A stretch of DNA of 64,000 bases, taken from contig CM055819.1 of NCBI GenBank assembly GCA_029582265.1, positions 14,247,087-14,311,086 on the forward strand, in the 5' to 3' direction. The DNA comes from Zoroaster sp. YZ-2022 (lineage: Eukaryota; Echinodermata; Asteroidea; Forcipulatida; Zoroasteridae). Below, piece by piece: positions 12,951 through 23,751 of this stretch (the first letter of the stretch is position 1; the number at the start of each line of letters is the position of its first letter). The position numbers and the translations under genes were made by a program. The notes beneath the pieces were generated by a model. It was not told the DNA's origin. It did no database searches and worked only from the letters and a program-made list of their open reading frames with translations.

Positions 12951-13390
12951 AGTGGTATTTCCTTTTGAAGGAAATACAATAAAGTAATATTACATTAATT
13001 TAACAATTGTATAAACACAAAGCAGAAAGTAATACACAGGTTGAACAAAAATACAATGAAACTTAGTTAGAAGTGAATCATTAACCAAAAAAGCACAGAA
13101 ACTTTCAAAGACATTTCCAAAAAGGAACAAAATTTACTGAGAATGTATCTTGAGATATTAAGACAAAAGTGGTGTTTCCTTTTGAAGAAAATAACAAAAA
13201 AGTAATATAACATTAATTTAACAATTGTAGACATTCAAAGCAAAACATTATACACAGGTTGTACAAGGAGTCAAAGAAGCTTATTTTGAATTAAATTATA
13301 AACCAAATAAGCACAGAAACTTACAAAGAGATTTCCAAATAATTATGAACAAAATTTACAAAGAATGTACTTTTAAATATTAATACAAAA
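12951..13390 (-). repeat. 217-bp tandem duplication in the LINE B 3' UTR
   Basis: The block starting AGTGGTATTTCCTTTTGAAG at 12951 recurs as AGTGGTGTTTCCTTTTGAAG at 13168. Both continue with TAACATTAATTTAACAATTG-like text, ACACAGGTTG, AAGCACAGAAACTT and TTTCCAAA in the same order. The copies have diverged by point changes and short indels, so the duplication is old. LINE A has no clear counterpart. Confidence 0.8.
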
Positions 13391-13613
13391 ATTGTTCTTA
13401 TAAGTAAGAGAAAAGTGGCGGTTAGAACAGCCATGTGAACTTTCCATTAACGACGGTAAAAAGAGCATTGTTTTATAGACCATTTGTTTTTGAAGGTAAC
13501 AGTATTATGAGAAAGTTTATAGAAATTATATTCAAGAAGGATTCTGTACTGCAGTTGAAAACGCCAGATTATTAAGGGATCAGTGTAACGAGAGGTGCGA
13601 TAAAGGGTATATA

Positions 13614-14195
13614 CACTGAGCCAAAAAAGAAACTTATAACATTTTAACAGATCACCAAATAAAATTCTGTGCATGAAAATGTACCAAATTTGGATACAAT
13701 ATTACTGCAATGTATTGCTTCAAATGGCAGTCAATAACCAATTGTTTGCTTCAATGACACAAGAGAAATGTGCACTGACCCAAAGGACTTGCTGTTCCAC
13801 ATGTCACATTATTAAGCTGCAGCCCTGTACACACATGCATGTTAGCCTTGGCATATCTGTTTCATTAGCAATACTCAGAAGGTCTAGAGCAACCCTGTAT
13901 GAAGACTTGCAATCATGCAGGTAAGGGGTGCAAATCCCTTTACAAATTCTTTTGTTTCATTCATTGACATGCATGTGTGTACAGGGCTGCAGCTTAATAA
14001 TGTGACATGTGGAACAGCAAGTCCTTTGGGTCAGTGCACATTTCTCTTGTGTCATTGAAGCAAACAATTGGTTATTGACTGCCATTTGAAGCAATACATT
14101 GCAGTAATATTGTATCCAAATTTGGTACATTTTCATGCACAGAATTTTATTTGGTGATCTGTTAAAATTTCATAAGTTTCTTTTTTGGCTCAGTG
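13614..14195. mobile_element. 582-bp MITE with 229-bp inverted arms inside LINE B
   Basis: Arms 13614-13842 and 13967-14195 are near-perfect inverted copies, starting CACTGAGCCAAAAAAG and meeting around ACACACATGCATGT; the 124-bp centre is unique. TATA-rich sequence flanks both ends (GGGTATATA on the left, TATATAACAT on the right). Removing the element with a 4-bp TATA duplication lets the ORF2 frame of LINE B align with LINE A, so this is a clean insertion, though the run of TA makes the exact duplication length uncertain. No ORF of its own. Superfamily not assigned. Confidence 0.9.
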
Positions 14196-17100
14196 TATAT
14201 AACATACTTGCAGCTGACGATGAGGGAAATTGGCCGGCCTCACAGCCTCCTTACTGCGGCGCCTAGCGTGTGGAATTAGTGCCCAATAGATGTTGAAGTT
14301 GAGCTGAAGATCAGGAAGCAGGAGACAGATGAGGCGATGAAGTAGGTTGAGGGCTGGTTGAATAGAAGGACAGGTGGTGAACATGTGCCAGATCGTGCCC
14401 CTCTCACCGCACCATCCACAAAAAGAAGAGATGTCGGGGTTGAGGTGTTGAAGGACTGGGAGAGAAGGAATGACGTTGTGCAGTAATTTAAATTGCATGT
14501 CCCCCTGTTTCTTTCTTGTGGGAAGTTCATAGATTTGTTTCCACTGTATCTCATTGTCTTTATCGAGGAAACCTTGCAGGTGCCAGAAAGTGATGGTATA
14601 ATTTGGCAGATGGTTCACGGTGGAGTTGATGATGGCATAGATTAGTTTGGATGGTGCGGAGAGTCCTTTGGTGTTTGACGAAATCTTGATGTTTAGGGGC
14701 AGATCTGGCTGGTGACAGATGCGAAGAAGAAGAGCGGGAGCGTGAAGAAAACCTTTGGAGTTGAAGAACGAAGGAAACATGCGGACGAGAACAGAGTGCA
14801 AACGTTGAAGATCGGAGTTGAGAAGACGACGGGAGAGTGGGCGTGCTCTGGGTGTTTCTTGGGAAAGGTCGTCGACCGCGATCCATCCTCCGGTGGCGGG
14901 GTTGACGACGTGGCGCACTAATTTTATTCCACACGCTAGGAGCCGAGCAGAGAACGGCACGACCTCAGCAGACGCCTCATCGTCAGCTGCAAGACTAAGA
15001 ATAGAACTGTTAATGGGGAGGTTGAACACATGGCTGAGACAGTCGTGTGTTATTTGAAGTTGAGCTCCGGTAGCCATCCAAGCACGCATTACTTCAGTAT
15101 AGTATTCAGGGAGAGCAGAAAAAAAAATTGGATTTAGTTTGGTAAAGAAAAGATGATAGTCTAGATTTAACTTTTGATAATTATGGAGATAGTGTTTGAT
15201 AAAAAAGAAGGCAGGATGCGAGGAATTTTGTAAGAAGCGTTGGATTTGGGTAAAACGAAAAGTGAAGACGCGTGCTTGGAGGCAGGCAAGGCCGAGTCCC
15301 CCTCTGTCAGTTTTTTTAAAAAAGAATTTCTTTTTTAAGGTGGTGTTTTTTTGTGGGCCAGACGAAATCGATGAGTTCACTTAGTACAGAAGGAGGAGGT
15401 GCAATTGTGGCCAAGCAGTGAACAGTTTTGGAAGCTGCCAGCTGATTGGCCACAAGTATGCGACCTTTAAAGGAGAGAGCTAGAGAAAGAGTTTTCCAAG
15501 AGTTTAAAGTTTTAGAGAGTTTTTCTTTACATTTAGTCCAATTTTGTTTTTCATATGTGTATGTATTTCCTAAGTGAACTCCAAGAAACGGTAGCCCCTC
15601 GCTGTTCCATTGGAAATCGAGGGGCCTGTCATTTCGTCCGACCCACGATCCTACCCATAACCCCTGGGACTTTTTATAGTTCAGACGAGCAGCAGAGGCG
15701 CGACCGAAAAGGCTGTACGCCTTTTCGATCGCGCTGAAACCCACATCGGAGGCGACAAAAACCGTTATATCGTCCGCGTACGCCGACACGCAACAGAAAG
15801 TATCCGTGTCGGGGAGCAAAGTACCATTTTTATTTAATTTAATTCGTAAATTATTGAGGAAAGGTTCAATTGCAATAGAGTAAAGTAGTCCCGAGAGCGG
15901 GCATCCCTGACGAATTCCCTTCTCGAAAGAGAAGGGAGCAGTCAGGGAACCACACACTTTAATGAGGCTCTCGGAACCGCTGTATAGGAGATGAATGTGG
16001 CGCAGAAAGCGTTCCCCAAAACCCATGGCCCTCATTGTTCCGAAAAGGTAGTCGTGGTCAACATTGTCAAAAGCTTTTTCTTGGTCTAAGTTGACCACGG
16101 CTAGGGGAGAGTTATTAAAATTAGAGTAGGAAATAATGTCACGAATGAGTGAAATGTTATCAAAAATGGATCTTTCCGGAACACAGTAAGTTTGATCTTG
16201 TTTAATGATGCCATGAACACACTCTTTCAACCTGCCGGCGAGCAGCTTGGCGTAGATTTTGTAATCGGAGTTAAGAAGGGAGACCGGACGCCAATTTGCA
16301 ATATTGGAAAGGTCTCCCTTCTTCGGGATAAGAGTGATGATAGCACGGGAGATAAAACGAGGAAGAGAACCGGAAATGAATGAAGAATTTAAAACATCGA
16401 GATAGTCATTTTTTAGAATGGGCCAGAAACATTGGAAAAATTCAGAGGTGAGTCCGTCTAGCCCGGGGGTTTTGTTTTTGCCAAGCTGCTCGACGGCGAG
16501 ATCTAGTTCCTCAAGAGAAAGAGGACAATCGAGGTCCTCCGCCTCTTGAGTTTCAAGTCTATCGAGGCCCTCAGTGATTTCATTAAATGCGCTCTCGTCA
16601 GTCGGGACACGTGCATAAAGTTTTTTATAAAAGTTTTGTATGTGTGTTTTAATTTCAGTGGGGTTTTCTGTAATTTGGCCGGATTCGAGACGTATATGCG
16701 AAAGGGATTTAGAAATAGAGTGCGATTTTTCGAGATTGAAGAAATAAGAAGAGCACGTGTCTACTTCATTCAGGTGTTGAAAACGTGATCTGACGAGAGC
16801 GCCCTGAGCCCGATTTTTTAAAAGCAAGTTCAGTTCGTTTCTTTGCTCTTTGAGGATCTCTCTAGCTTGAGGCGTGAGGTCTGGCGCGGACTGTAAATCG
16901 TCTATAATTTCATTACAATTTTGAAGAATTTCACGTTTTTCTTGTGCAATTTTGCGGCTATAAATTTGTGAAATGGATTTGATGTGGGATTTACCAAAAT
17001 CCCACAACGAATTTAGAGAAGGGAATGATTTTTTTTGGTTTGCAAATTGGACCAGAAAGAACGTATAATTTTAAAGTAATTTTTGTCAGAAAGGAGTGTA

Positions 17101-17532
17101 TTATTGAAGTGCCAGTAAGCGCTGCCTTTCTGTTTAGCAGAGGGGAGTTTGATAGAAAGAGAAACGGCAGAATGATCGGAGAGGGAACAGGGTGTAATTT
17201 TACAGTGTGTAATAGAAGGAAGAAAGTCCGAATGTAGGTAAAAACGATCGAGTCTAGCTTTAGATGAGCCAAACTCGGAAGACGGATTGTTTCGAAACCA
17301 AGTGAATTTTTGTTCAGTGGGGTTGAGTCCGCGCCAGACATCACGCAGGGACAGTGCATTCACGGCATCTTTGAGGGCCATGGAAATTTTGTTTCTACGC
17401 TCGACCGGCGCACGCAGACGATCCAGAAGGGGGTTATCCGTACAGTTGAAGTCGCCTCCGATGACGATGACACCGTCACTGTCACGCTGATCGCAATGAT
17501 CGCGAAAAGAAGTTATTGATTTTAGGGCCAGT

Positions 17533-17536
17533 TTAT
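17533..17536. other. Left target-site duplication (TTAT) of the piggyBac-like element
   Basis: TTAT directly precedes the inverted-repeat start CCCTTTCA. The same TTAT follows the right end at 20011-20014. Classical piggyBac elements duplicate TTAA; here both copies read TTAT. Confidence 0.85.
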
Positions 17537-17760
17537 CCCTTTCAACCCCATTGTGCCATATTGGCTCAATATTGTATATTTCTTGGGTACCGTGGTGTTC
17601 TTTTGGCACACGAAAACAATACTCATTTGTTCCCGGCGAGCCCCTGTGGCACGTCGGTAACACCTGATTTCGGAAAATGTCAATAGCGCCCTCAATTGAC
17701 AAGTGTTTTCTGATTGGCTGAAAAAGGACGCCCGCGAATTTTTGCGTGCCATTGATAGCT

Positions 17761-19468
17761 ATGGACGCCGATGGAAGTGCACACATTTTGGAAGAACTCT
17801 TCGCAGATAGTGGGTCAGATATGTCTTCTGACGAGGATTCTACACCGGAGTCGGATGATAGTGAAGAGGAATGCGTCCCGACATCATCATCATCATCGGA
17901 AAAGCCAAACTACCGGTCTGGTTGGTGTGAAACTAACGCATACACGAAGAAACCCATGCAATTCAGTGGAAACAGGGGAACGACTGAAGATTTGAGTAAC
18001 TATACACCTTTCCAAATTTTCCAAACTATACACCTTTCCAAACTGTACTTCTGTCAAGCGACCTGGGAGCTGATGGTGACGGAGACAAATCGATATGCTG
18101 AGCAAACTTTGCCTGCAAACCCAACCAATCGTCAGTCTGCTTGGACTCCAACAAATATTCCCGAAATGATGGCATTCGTGGCATTATTACTTTGCATGGG
18201 CATCAACAAAAGGCCTCGATACAGCATGCACTGGTCCATGTCAGATGTTCTTCGAAGTCCGGTATATCCGTCATCTATGTCCCGCAACAGATTCACTGCA
18301 ATCCTTAGATTTTTCACCTAGCCAACAACAGAGCTCAAGTCGACAGCCCTACCGACAAACTAGCAAAACTTCGCCCTTTACTCGACATTGTACTGCCAAC
18401 CTTTCTCAAAATATACAGCCCTGGACGAAACCTCTCACCAGACGAGAGTATGGTCAAGTTTAAAGGACGACTGAGCTTTAAGCAGTACTTACCGCGAAAG
18501 GCCAACAAGTGGGGAATGAAATGCTTCTCTTTAAATGAGTCCGAATCCGGGTATACGTGTGCTTGGAAGATGTTCACAGGGTCTCGGCCAAGCACAGCAA
18601 CAATTCAACCCTCCACTGTGCATGCTGCAACCATGGCAACACACCATCCATCTGTTATTCATGCACCAGGCCAGGTTGTCTTGGATCTAGTGAAAGGACT
18701 GGAACACAAGGGTCATGTCATTTTCATGGATAATTGGTACAACAGCCCAGCTCTGGTCTCAAAGTTATCACAGCTAGGATTTGGAGTTTGTGGAACTGTG
18801 CGCTACACCACACAAGGAATTCCTGATTTTGCTCATCCCAAAAAGTTTCCAATGAAAAAAACAGAAGACCCCGGTTTTATACAAAGGCGGGCCAACTTTG
18901 CGTCGCCTGGCAAGACACAAAGCGTGTAACTCTCTTGACAAATTACGGGAATTGCAGTGTCACCACTAAGCAGATTCGTAGTAAAAACAGTTTAACCGGA
19001 CATCGTGACATTAAAAAACCTTCTATAGTTTGCGATTACAATAAATACATGGGAGGAACTGATCTGGCAGCACAAATTGTGCAGTATTACTCTCATCCAC
19101 ACAGAACAATGAAATGGTGGAAAAGAGTATTCGTAAACATTCTTGACATCTGTTTTCTGAATGCTACTGTGGTATACAACACCATATCTACAAACCATCA
19201 CCTTTCCCATTTGGATTTTAGGGTAAAGGTCATTGAAGAACTGTTATCCACCTGGAAGTACGACCCCGTACATCATGCAAGCCAACTTCCATGTGCTTCC
19301 AGGCCCTTTTCATGTCAACACTATCCTGGAAAAAATGTCTCCAGCAAAAAACGTGACTGTGTTGTTTGCAGTACTAGGGCAAAGAGAACACAAACGCGTA
19401 TGATCTGTAAACAGTGTAATAAGCCAATGTGTGTTGTTCCCTGTTTTGAGAATTTTCATACCCAATGA
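17761..19468 (+). pseudogene. piggyBac-family transposase, two frameshifts
   Basis: A DDD-type transposase that cuts and pastes at TTAA-like sites. The N-terminus is acidic and Ser-rich (EDSTPESDDSEEE); the start Met at 17761 is preferred to 17746 as it begins the conserved acidic stretch. Then come the fold region (AFVALLLCMGINKRP, WSMSDVL) and the catalytic Asp blocks: SPDESMVKFKGR near 18440, FMDNWYNSP near 18723, and DYNKYMGGTD near 19035. The C-terminus is Cys-rich (CVVCSTRAKR, CKQCNKPMC). The frame shifts at about 18318 and again at about 18890, so three frames share the protein. All three Asp codons are intact; the frameshifts alone are enough to inactivate it. Confidence 0.92.
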
Positions 19469-19544
19469 TCTGTCTGTGCCCAACTACTTTTGGTTGTATA
19501 CATGTACAATGTACATGTGATTTCATTTAATTCCACCCTTCTCC

Positions 19545-19632
19545 CTCCCCCCCCCCCCCGTTTCAATGTTGATGTGATGCACGCACACCGCAAGCCCAGA
19601 TTTTCCAACATTGAACGGGGGGGGGGGGCGGG
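19545..19632. repeat. C-run/G-run inverted repeat within the piggyBac-like element
   Basis: A C run followed by GTTTCAATGTTG is mirrored by CAACATTGAACG followed by a G run. The loop is about 35 bp. It looks like a tiny hairpin MITE or a foldback in the 3' untranslated part of the element. Confidence 0.65.
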
Positions 19633-20010
19633 GGGCTGGAAGGGTTCAAGCCTAGATTCAAGTCCCCGTTCAGTCTTTTTTGCTCAAACAAAATAGATAA
19701 AAAAATTGTAGTCAGTTTCCTTACTGTATAAGTCACAATACTTAATAAACCCCAATAACAGTGTTTTGCCATTTTAATGTAGGTCAACATAATTGGTATT
19801 TTATTATAAAGTTGATTTCATGGTTCAGAGAGTAAATCATTATGACACCTGTATGTTAACAATAGAGAAATTGCCTTGCAATGCATCAACATGTGAGGGC
19901 GCTATACAATGAAACTTGCCAAAAGTCCTGTGGTAACCAAGTAGACATGAAAAAGAAATGAGTGTGGTACCCAAGGCATAATTGAAAAATTGGTCTTGGT
20001 ACTGAAAGGG

Positions 20011-20014
20011 TTAT
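20011..20014. other. Right target-site duplication (TTAT) of the piggyBac-like element
   Basis: Second copy of the 4-bp TTAT that also precedes the element at 17533-17536. Confidence 0.85.
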
Positions 20015-20427
20015 CATCTTGGGGAATTAAAAAATTATAGAGGTGAAAAAAAGTGTTATTGTGGAAGATTTTTGTATACAGGATGTAACCATCAGAAATA
20101 ATGTCAGAAAGTAAAATATCAATCGTTTTATTTTTTATAAGGGTAGTGATTCCGGATCCAGTATTGGGGCTTGGGGCGCAGATGGGGGTGTAGGGCCATA
20201 TGTTCCAATGTGGACTATTTTCGGTTAAATTATAAGTTTCCTGAAGAAAAATTATATCAGGGCTATTGTGCAAATCAGAAATATAAGTGTGAATCGAGGC
20301 ATTTTTTAGGGCAGAACTGCAACCTCCTGTGTTTAGGGAGAGAAGTGACAGTGTCATCGCAAGAAAGGAAAGGAAAGGAAAGCGAAGCAAAAGTATCCAT
20401 TAAGAAAGTTTAAATAAAAAAGAAAGT

Positions 20428-22361
20428 TTATTTGTCTAAAGTTCTTATGAGTTTCGTGAGTCTCTTCTGCAATCTTTTGGTGAGGTTGGGGGCGTTTCGT
20501 AGTTGTTCGAGTTGTTTGACAAGGCTAGGGATATTGGACGTGAACGTTTTTGCTATTTGGGCAGGTTTCTTTTTGGTCTTTACAGCAGACAGGAAACGCT
20601 GCAGTTCGCGCAGGGAGAGGGTGCCTTGTGGAGTGGGAAGACCCTCGAGGGCGAGGTCGTTGCCCTGAGAGTCTTCCCACATGTCTGTGTCAGTGTCCTG
20701 GTCAGTAGTCTGGGATATCGGTGTGGAGGGTGCGGAGGATATATGTCTTGGTGTGTTGGGGGTGGAGATTATTTGTTTGGGTGTGTTGGAGGTGGAGGTC
20801 GTAGGTTTGGAAGGTACAGGAGTAGACTTTAAGGGAGTGGATGGGGTGAATGTTTTGGTTGTGGGGGTGTCAAGGATGGAGGCGGGGTTTGGTACGGGGG
20901 AGGGGGGGTTTCGGGCAGGGGTGGCGGGGTTTTTCGGGCAGGGGTGGCGGGGATTCGGGAAGGGGTGGCGGGGATTCGGGAAGGCGTGGCGGGGATTCGG
21001 GAAGGGGTGGCGGGGATTCGGGAAGGGGTGGCGGGGATTCGGGAAGGGGTGGCGGGGATTCGGGCAAGGGTGGTGGGGTTATGGGGAGGAGTAGGGGGGT
21101 TGGGCTTGGTGGATTGGTGGATTGGTGGGTTTGAGGATGGTGGGTTTGAGGATGGTGGGTTTGGGGTCGGTGGGTTTGGGGTGGGTGGGTTTGGGGTCGG
21201 GGTTGGAAGGCGTTTGGGTGGCCGAGGGAGGGTCAACCAACATAGGTTTTATGACTCGCTTGAGTTTCCTTGGAGGGGAAGGGGATTGGAGGAGAGTGAA
21301 TTTGTTGGAGAGGGTCAGAAGCGTTGGGGGAGGTGTTAGTTTCCTTTTTTGTACTGCATCAGAGAAGGTGCGGGCGGGACGAGGGGGCGTACCCCAGACA
21401 TGATTGGAGGTTGATGGGCGGTGAGAGGGGTCACGTCTCCGTGAGGAGACGCCCCGAGCGAGGACCACAAGGGGTTGCGGTCGGGGCTCGAGGTCGGCGA
21501 GGCCACGGGATCCGCCGGCGCCGGCAGCTCGACCGGGGCAACACCACCACCAAGTGGGTCGCTCCCGGAGGAAGCGCCATCAGCATCAGACGGGGCAGTC
21601 ATCTCAGTAGGGACAGATTTGGATTGTTTGGGAGGGTGTTTGGGGTCAGACTTACCATGGATGAAAACTGGTCGTGGATTTAGTGGATTGTCGTTGTCGT
21701 CGTTGTCATTAGTCGGGTCTCCCTTCCTGCATGAACGCGCGATGTGGCCGAGCCCACCACACTGGAAACACCGGGTGGACTCCGTTGAGATGAAAACCCG
21801 GTAGTTTTCGCCAGCATGTACAAAACTGATGTAAGCCGGCGGTGCGATGTTCTGGTCCAATATCACGCTAACCTGCCTCCTGAAGGACCGGATATGGGCT
21901 AGTTCTTTTTGTTAAAATCCCAGGGGAACGGAGCGAATTTGTGACACCACCTTACAAAATGTCGAGAGATTGTTAATTAACACAGTGTTCGGTATTTCGG
22001 GGAAAACATTAGACAAAGTCATGCGAGTAGTGGGGCGGACAAGCGGCATGATCTCGAGAAAGGAGCCGTTGCATTCCAAGCCATGTTCTACGACGTCGAC
22101 GGCTGCCTTTCTCGAGGACATGTAGAGCGCAATACGGCCATTTCTAATTCGTGATGCATCGGTAATGTGTGCTGGAGAGATTGATTTCGAAAAGTGGTCG
22201 ATGTACGTACGCACAGAAACATTGTTCTGTGCATAAAAGACAACCCCATTGTTCCTGGAGACGGGCTCAGGAACGCTAGCACCAGGAACAATAGGGTCTT
22301 TGTTGGTGTTAGCTGTTCCGCTTGTCCGCCCCTTTTGTATGGGTTCTCCATGGCTGGCCAT
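20428..22361 (-). pseudogene. LINE B ORF1, gag-like protein with expanded proline-rich linker, broken
   Basis: The N-terminal domain (FPEIPNTVLINNLSTFCKVV) aligns with LINE A ORF1. The frame breaks near 21910, resumes with VILDQNIAPPAYIS, then shows the CCHC knuckle CFQCGGLGHIARSC near 21730-21771. The linker is very Pro/Thr-rich and contains two tandem-repeat blocks: a PKPT-type block at about 21120-21200 and an IPATPSR block at about 20920-21080. The C-terminus (SLRELQRFLSAVKTKKK, then LTKLIRTLDK) matches LINE A. The Met at 22361 is chosen by alignment to 12572 in LINE A; the frame is open to 22424. The stop lies 37 bp before ORF2. Confidence 0.82.
20920..21080 (-). repeat. 21-bp minisatellite inside LINE B ORF1
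   Basis: GGGGTGGCGGGGATTCGGGA-type units of 21 bp repeat six to seven times. On the coding strand each unit encodes IPATPSR, so the array lengthens the linker without changing frame. One copy has AAGGCG for AAGGGG. Confidence 0.9.
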
Positions 22362-22577
22362 GACGGCCGTCCACAGCACCAAAACAAACCCGAAATACCA
22401 AACTAAATCTCTCCCAAAAACCATAAAAATAAGGATAATTTGACAGAGAAGGACGAATAATATAAATCTATAGATAATAAGAAAGACAATAATATAAAAT
22501 AAATAGTAAACTTGTAATTAGAAACGGCCAAAAATAGTGATTTTACCGGAGCTCAAATAACACACGTCTTACCGCGA

Positions 22578-22612
22578 GGGAGGGAGGGAGGGAGGGAGGG
22601 AGGGAGGAGGCC
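22578..22612. repeat. (GGGA)n microsatellite at the 5' border of LINE B
   Basis: About eight GGGA units directly abut the 5' end of LINE B. On the LINE strand this is (CCCT)n, a pyrimidine-rich flank like those at the other LINE ends. Confidence 0.9.
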
Positions 22613-22914
22613 GGCCCGCACACTGATCATTCTCAAAATCTTAAATAGTCAGATGAAACTATGGTGGCCCTGGAAGGGACACGCAGGACCTAAATATTGA
22701 CGTCAATATTCATGGAAAATTCTTGGACTTTTCCCCCAGTTGCGAAATTTGACGTCAAATTTCATGTCTGCGACTTTCCCCGGTCACGAAATTTGCTGTG
22801 AATATTTTTCCAGTAAGCTAGGTAGCCCAAGCATCTAACGTCACACTTCGAGGCGATACTCAAGGGAGAGACGAGACGATAGTATAACACTTGGGACCGC
22901 TCAGACCACTCGAA
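22613..22914. other. Non-coding with two TGACGTCAA-type palindromes
   Basis: No gene found. ATTGACGTCAATATTCATG near 22696 and TTTGACGTCAAATTTCATG near 22748 are similar palindromic words about 50 bp apart. They contain the CRE-like core TGACGTCA, but whether this has any role is unknown. Confidence 0.35.
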
Positions 22915-23640
22915 ATGCTTTATTTCGTGCGCTCGAAACACTTTATTTCGTGCGCTCGAAATAAAGTATTTCGTGCGCTCGAAATCATTTCGCGCACTCG
23001 AAATAAAATTATTTCGTGTGCTCGAAATCATTTCGCGCACCCGAAATAAATTATTTCGTCCCCTCGAAATCATTTCGTGCTCTCGAAATCATTTCGTGCG
23101 CTCGAAATACTTTATTTCGTGCGCTCGAAATAAAGTATTTCGTGCGCTCGAAATCATTTCGCGCACTCGAAATAAAATTATTTCGTGCGCTCGAAATCAT
23201 TTCGCGCACCCGAAATAAATTATTTCGTCCCCTCGAAATCATTTCGTGCGCTCGACATACTTTATTTCGTGCGCTCGAAATAAAGTATTTCGTGCGCTCG
23301 AAATCATTTCGCGCACTCGAAATAAATTATTTCGTCCCCTCGAAATCATTTCGTGCTCTCGAAATCATTTCGTGCGCTCGAAATACTTTATTTCGTGCGC
23401 TCGAAATCATTTCGCGCACTCGAAATAAATTATTTCGTCCCCTCGAAATCATTTCGTGCCCTCGAAATCATTTCGTACGCTCGAAATCATTTCGTGTGCT
23501 CGAAATCATTTCGCGCACTCGAAATATGTTATTTCGTCCCCTCGAAATCATTTCGCACACTCGAAATAAATTATGTTGTTCCCTCGAAATCATTTCATGC
23601 TCTCGAAATCATTTCGTGCGCTCGAAATCCTTGCTCCTAG
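22915..23640. repeat. Satellite built from the palindromic unit ATTTCG-N-CGAAAT
   Basis: About 726 bp of short units of 18-23 bp. Each carries ATTTCG, a variable core such as TGCGCT, CGCACT or TCCCCT, and then CGAAAT, joined by CA, AA or TAAAGT spacers. Because each unit is nearly its own reverse complement, long frames open on both strands (SKSFRALEI-type peptides); these are not genes. Groups of four to five units recur in the same order, showing higher-order amplification. A further pair of half-units appears at 23716-23750. Confidence 0.93.
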
Positions 23641-23751
23641 CTTGCTGCTAAATGATGACACAATTCACATAGGCCCTATTTTAGGAGTTACCCATTGATA
23701 TCCAGCGAACGCAGAGATTTCGAGCACACGAAATGATTTCGAGAGCACGAT

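Larger units (their letters stand above)
17537..20010 (+). mobile_element. piggyBac-like DNA transposon, 2474 bp, inside LINE B ORF2
   Basis: Ends are CCCTTTCA and TGAAAGGG, with TTAT on both sides. The inner sequence encodes a broken piggyBac transposase in plus orientation, opposite to the host LINE. Excising the element with one TTAT restores an uninterrupted endonuclease frame (PQDD joined to KLALKSITSF) that aligns with PQSDPLAFEVINSF in LINE A, which fixes the boundaries. A small inverted C-run/G-run structure at 19545-19632 lies near the right end. Confidence 0.93.
13422..20390 (-). pseudogene. LINE B ORF2, endonuclease/reverse transcriptase, interrupted
   Basis: The start is at 20390 (or the conserved inner Met at 20357). 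The endonuclease N-terminal part (LLSLNTGGC, QETYNLTE) lies at 19902-20390 and its C-terminal part (GGDFNCTDNPLLDRL, ARLDRFYL, SDHSAVSL) at 17013-17532; the piggyBac-like element sits between them. The RT half is the best preserved: 15316-17007 is a continuous 563-codon frame with VVNLDQEKAFD at about residue 303, GIRQGCPLSGLL at 364, and SAYADD ending at 413. The C-terminal part at 14190-15380 has the zinc motif CGWCGERGTIWHMFTTC. Frameshifts lie near 17030, near 15320-15340 (A/T run) and at about 14230 (one extra C). The MITE cuts the last 70 codons, whose end maps to a TAA at 13422-13424. Confidence 0.87.
12805..22577 (-). mobile_element. LINE B: Tx1/L1-like non-LTR retrotransposon with nested insertions
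   Basis: Same family as LINE A and same orientation. Its 3' end (TTTTTTGACTTTTCAA on the plus strand) begins at 12805 and its 5' end (CGGAGCTC near 22550) lies just before a GGGA repeat at 22578. Subtracting the piggyBac-like element (17537-20010) and the MITE (13614-14195) leaves about 6.7 kb. ORF1 and ORF2 are both recognisable, less decayed than in LINE A, but broken. The flanks are again GA-rich: GAGAGCG on one side and (GGGA)n on the other. Confidence 0.87.

Noticed and set aside
20669..21403. Several plus-strand Gly/Val-rich frames
   Set aside because: Antisense of the repeat-rich ORF1 linker of LINE B.
22762..23651. Long SKSFRALEI-type ORFs on both strands
   Set aside because: Produced by the palindromic satellite; same peptides on both strands.
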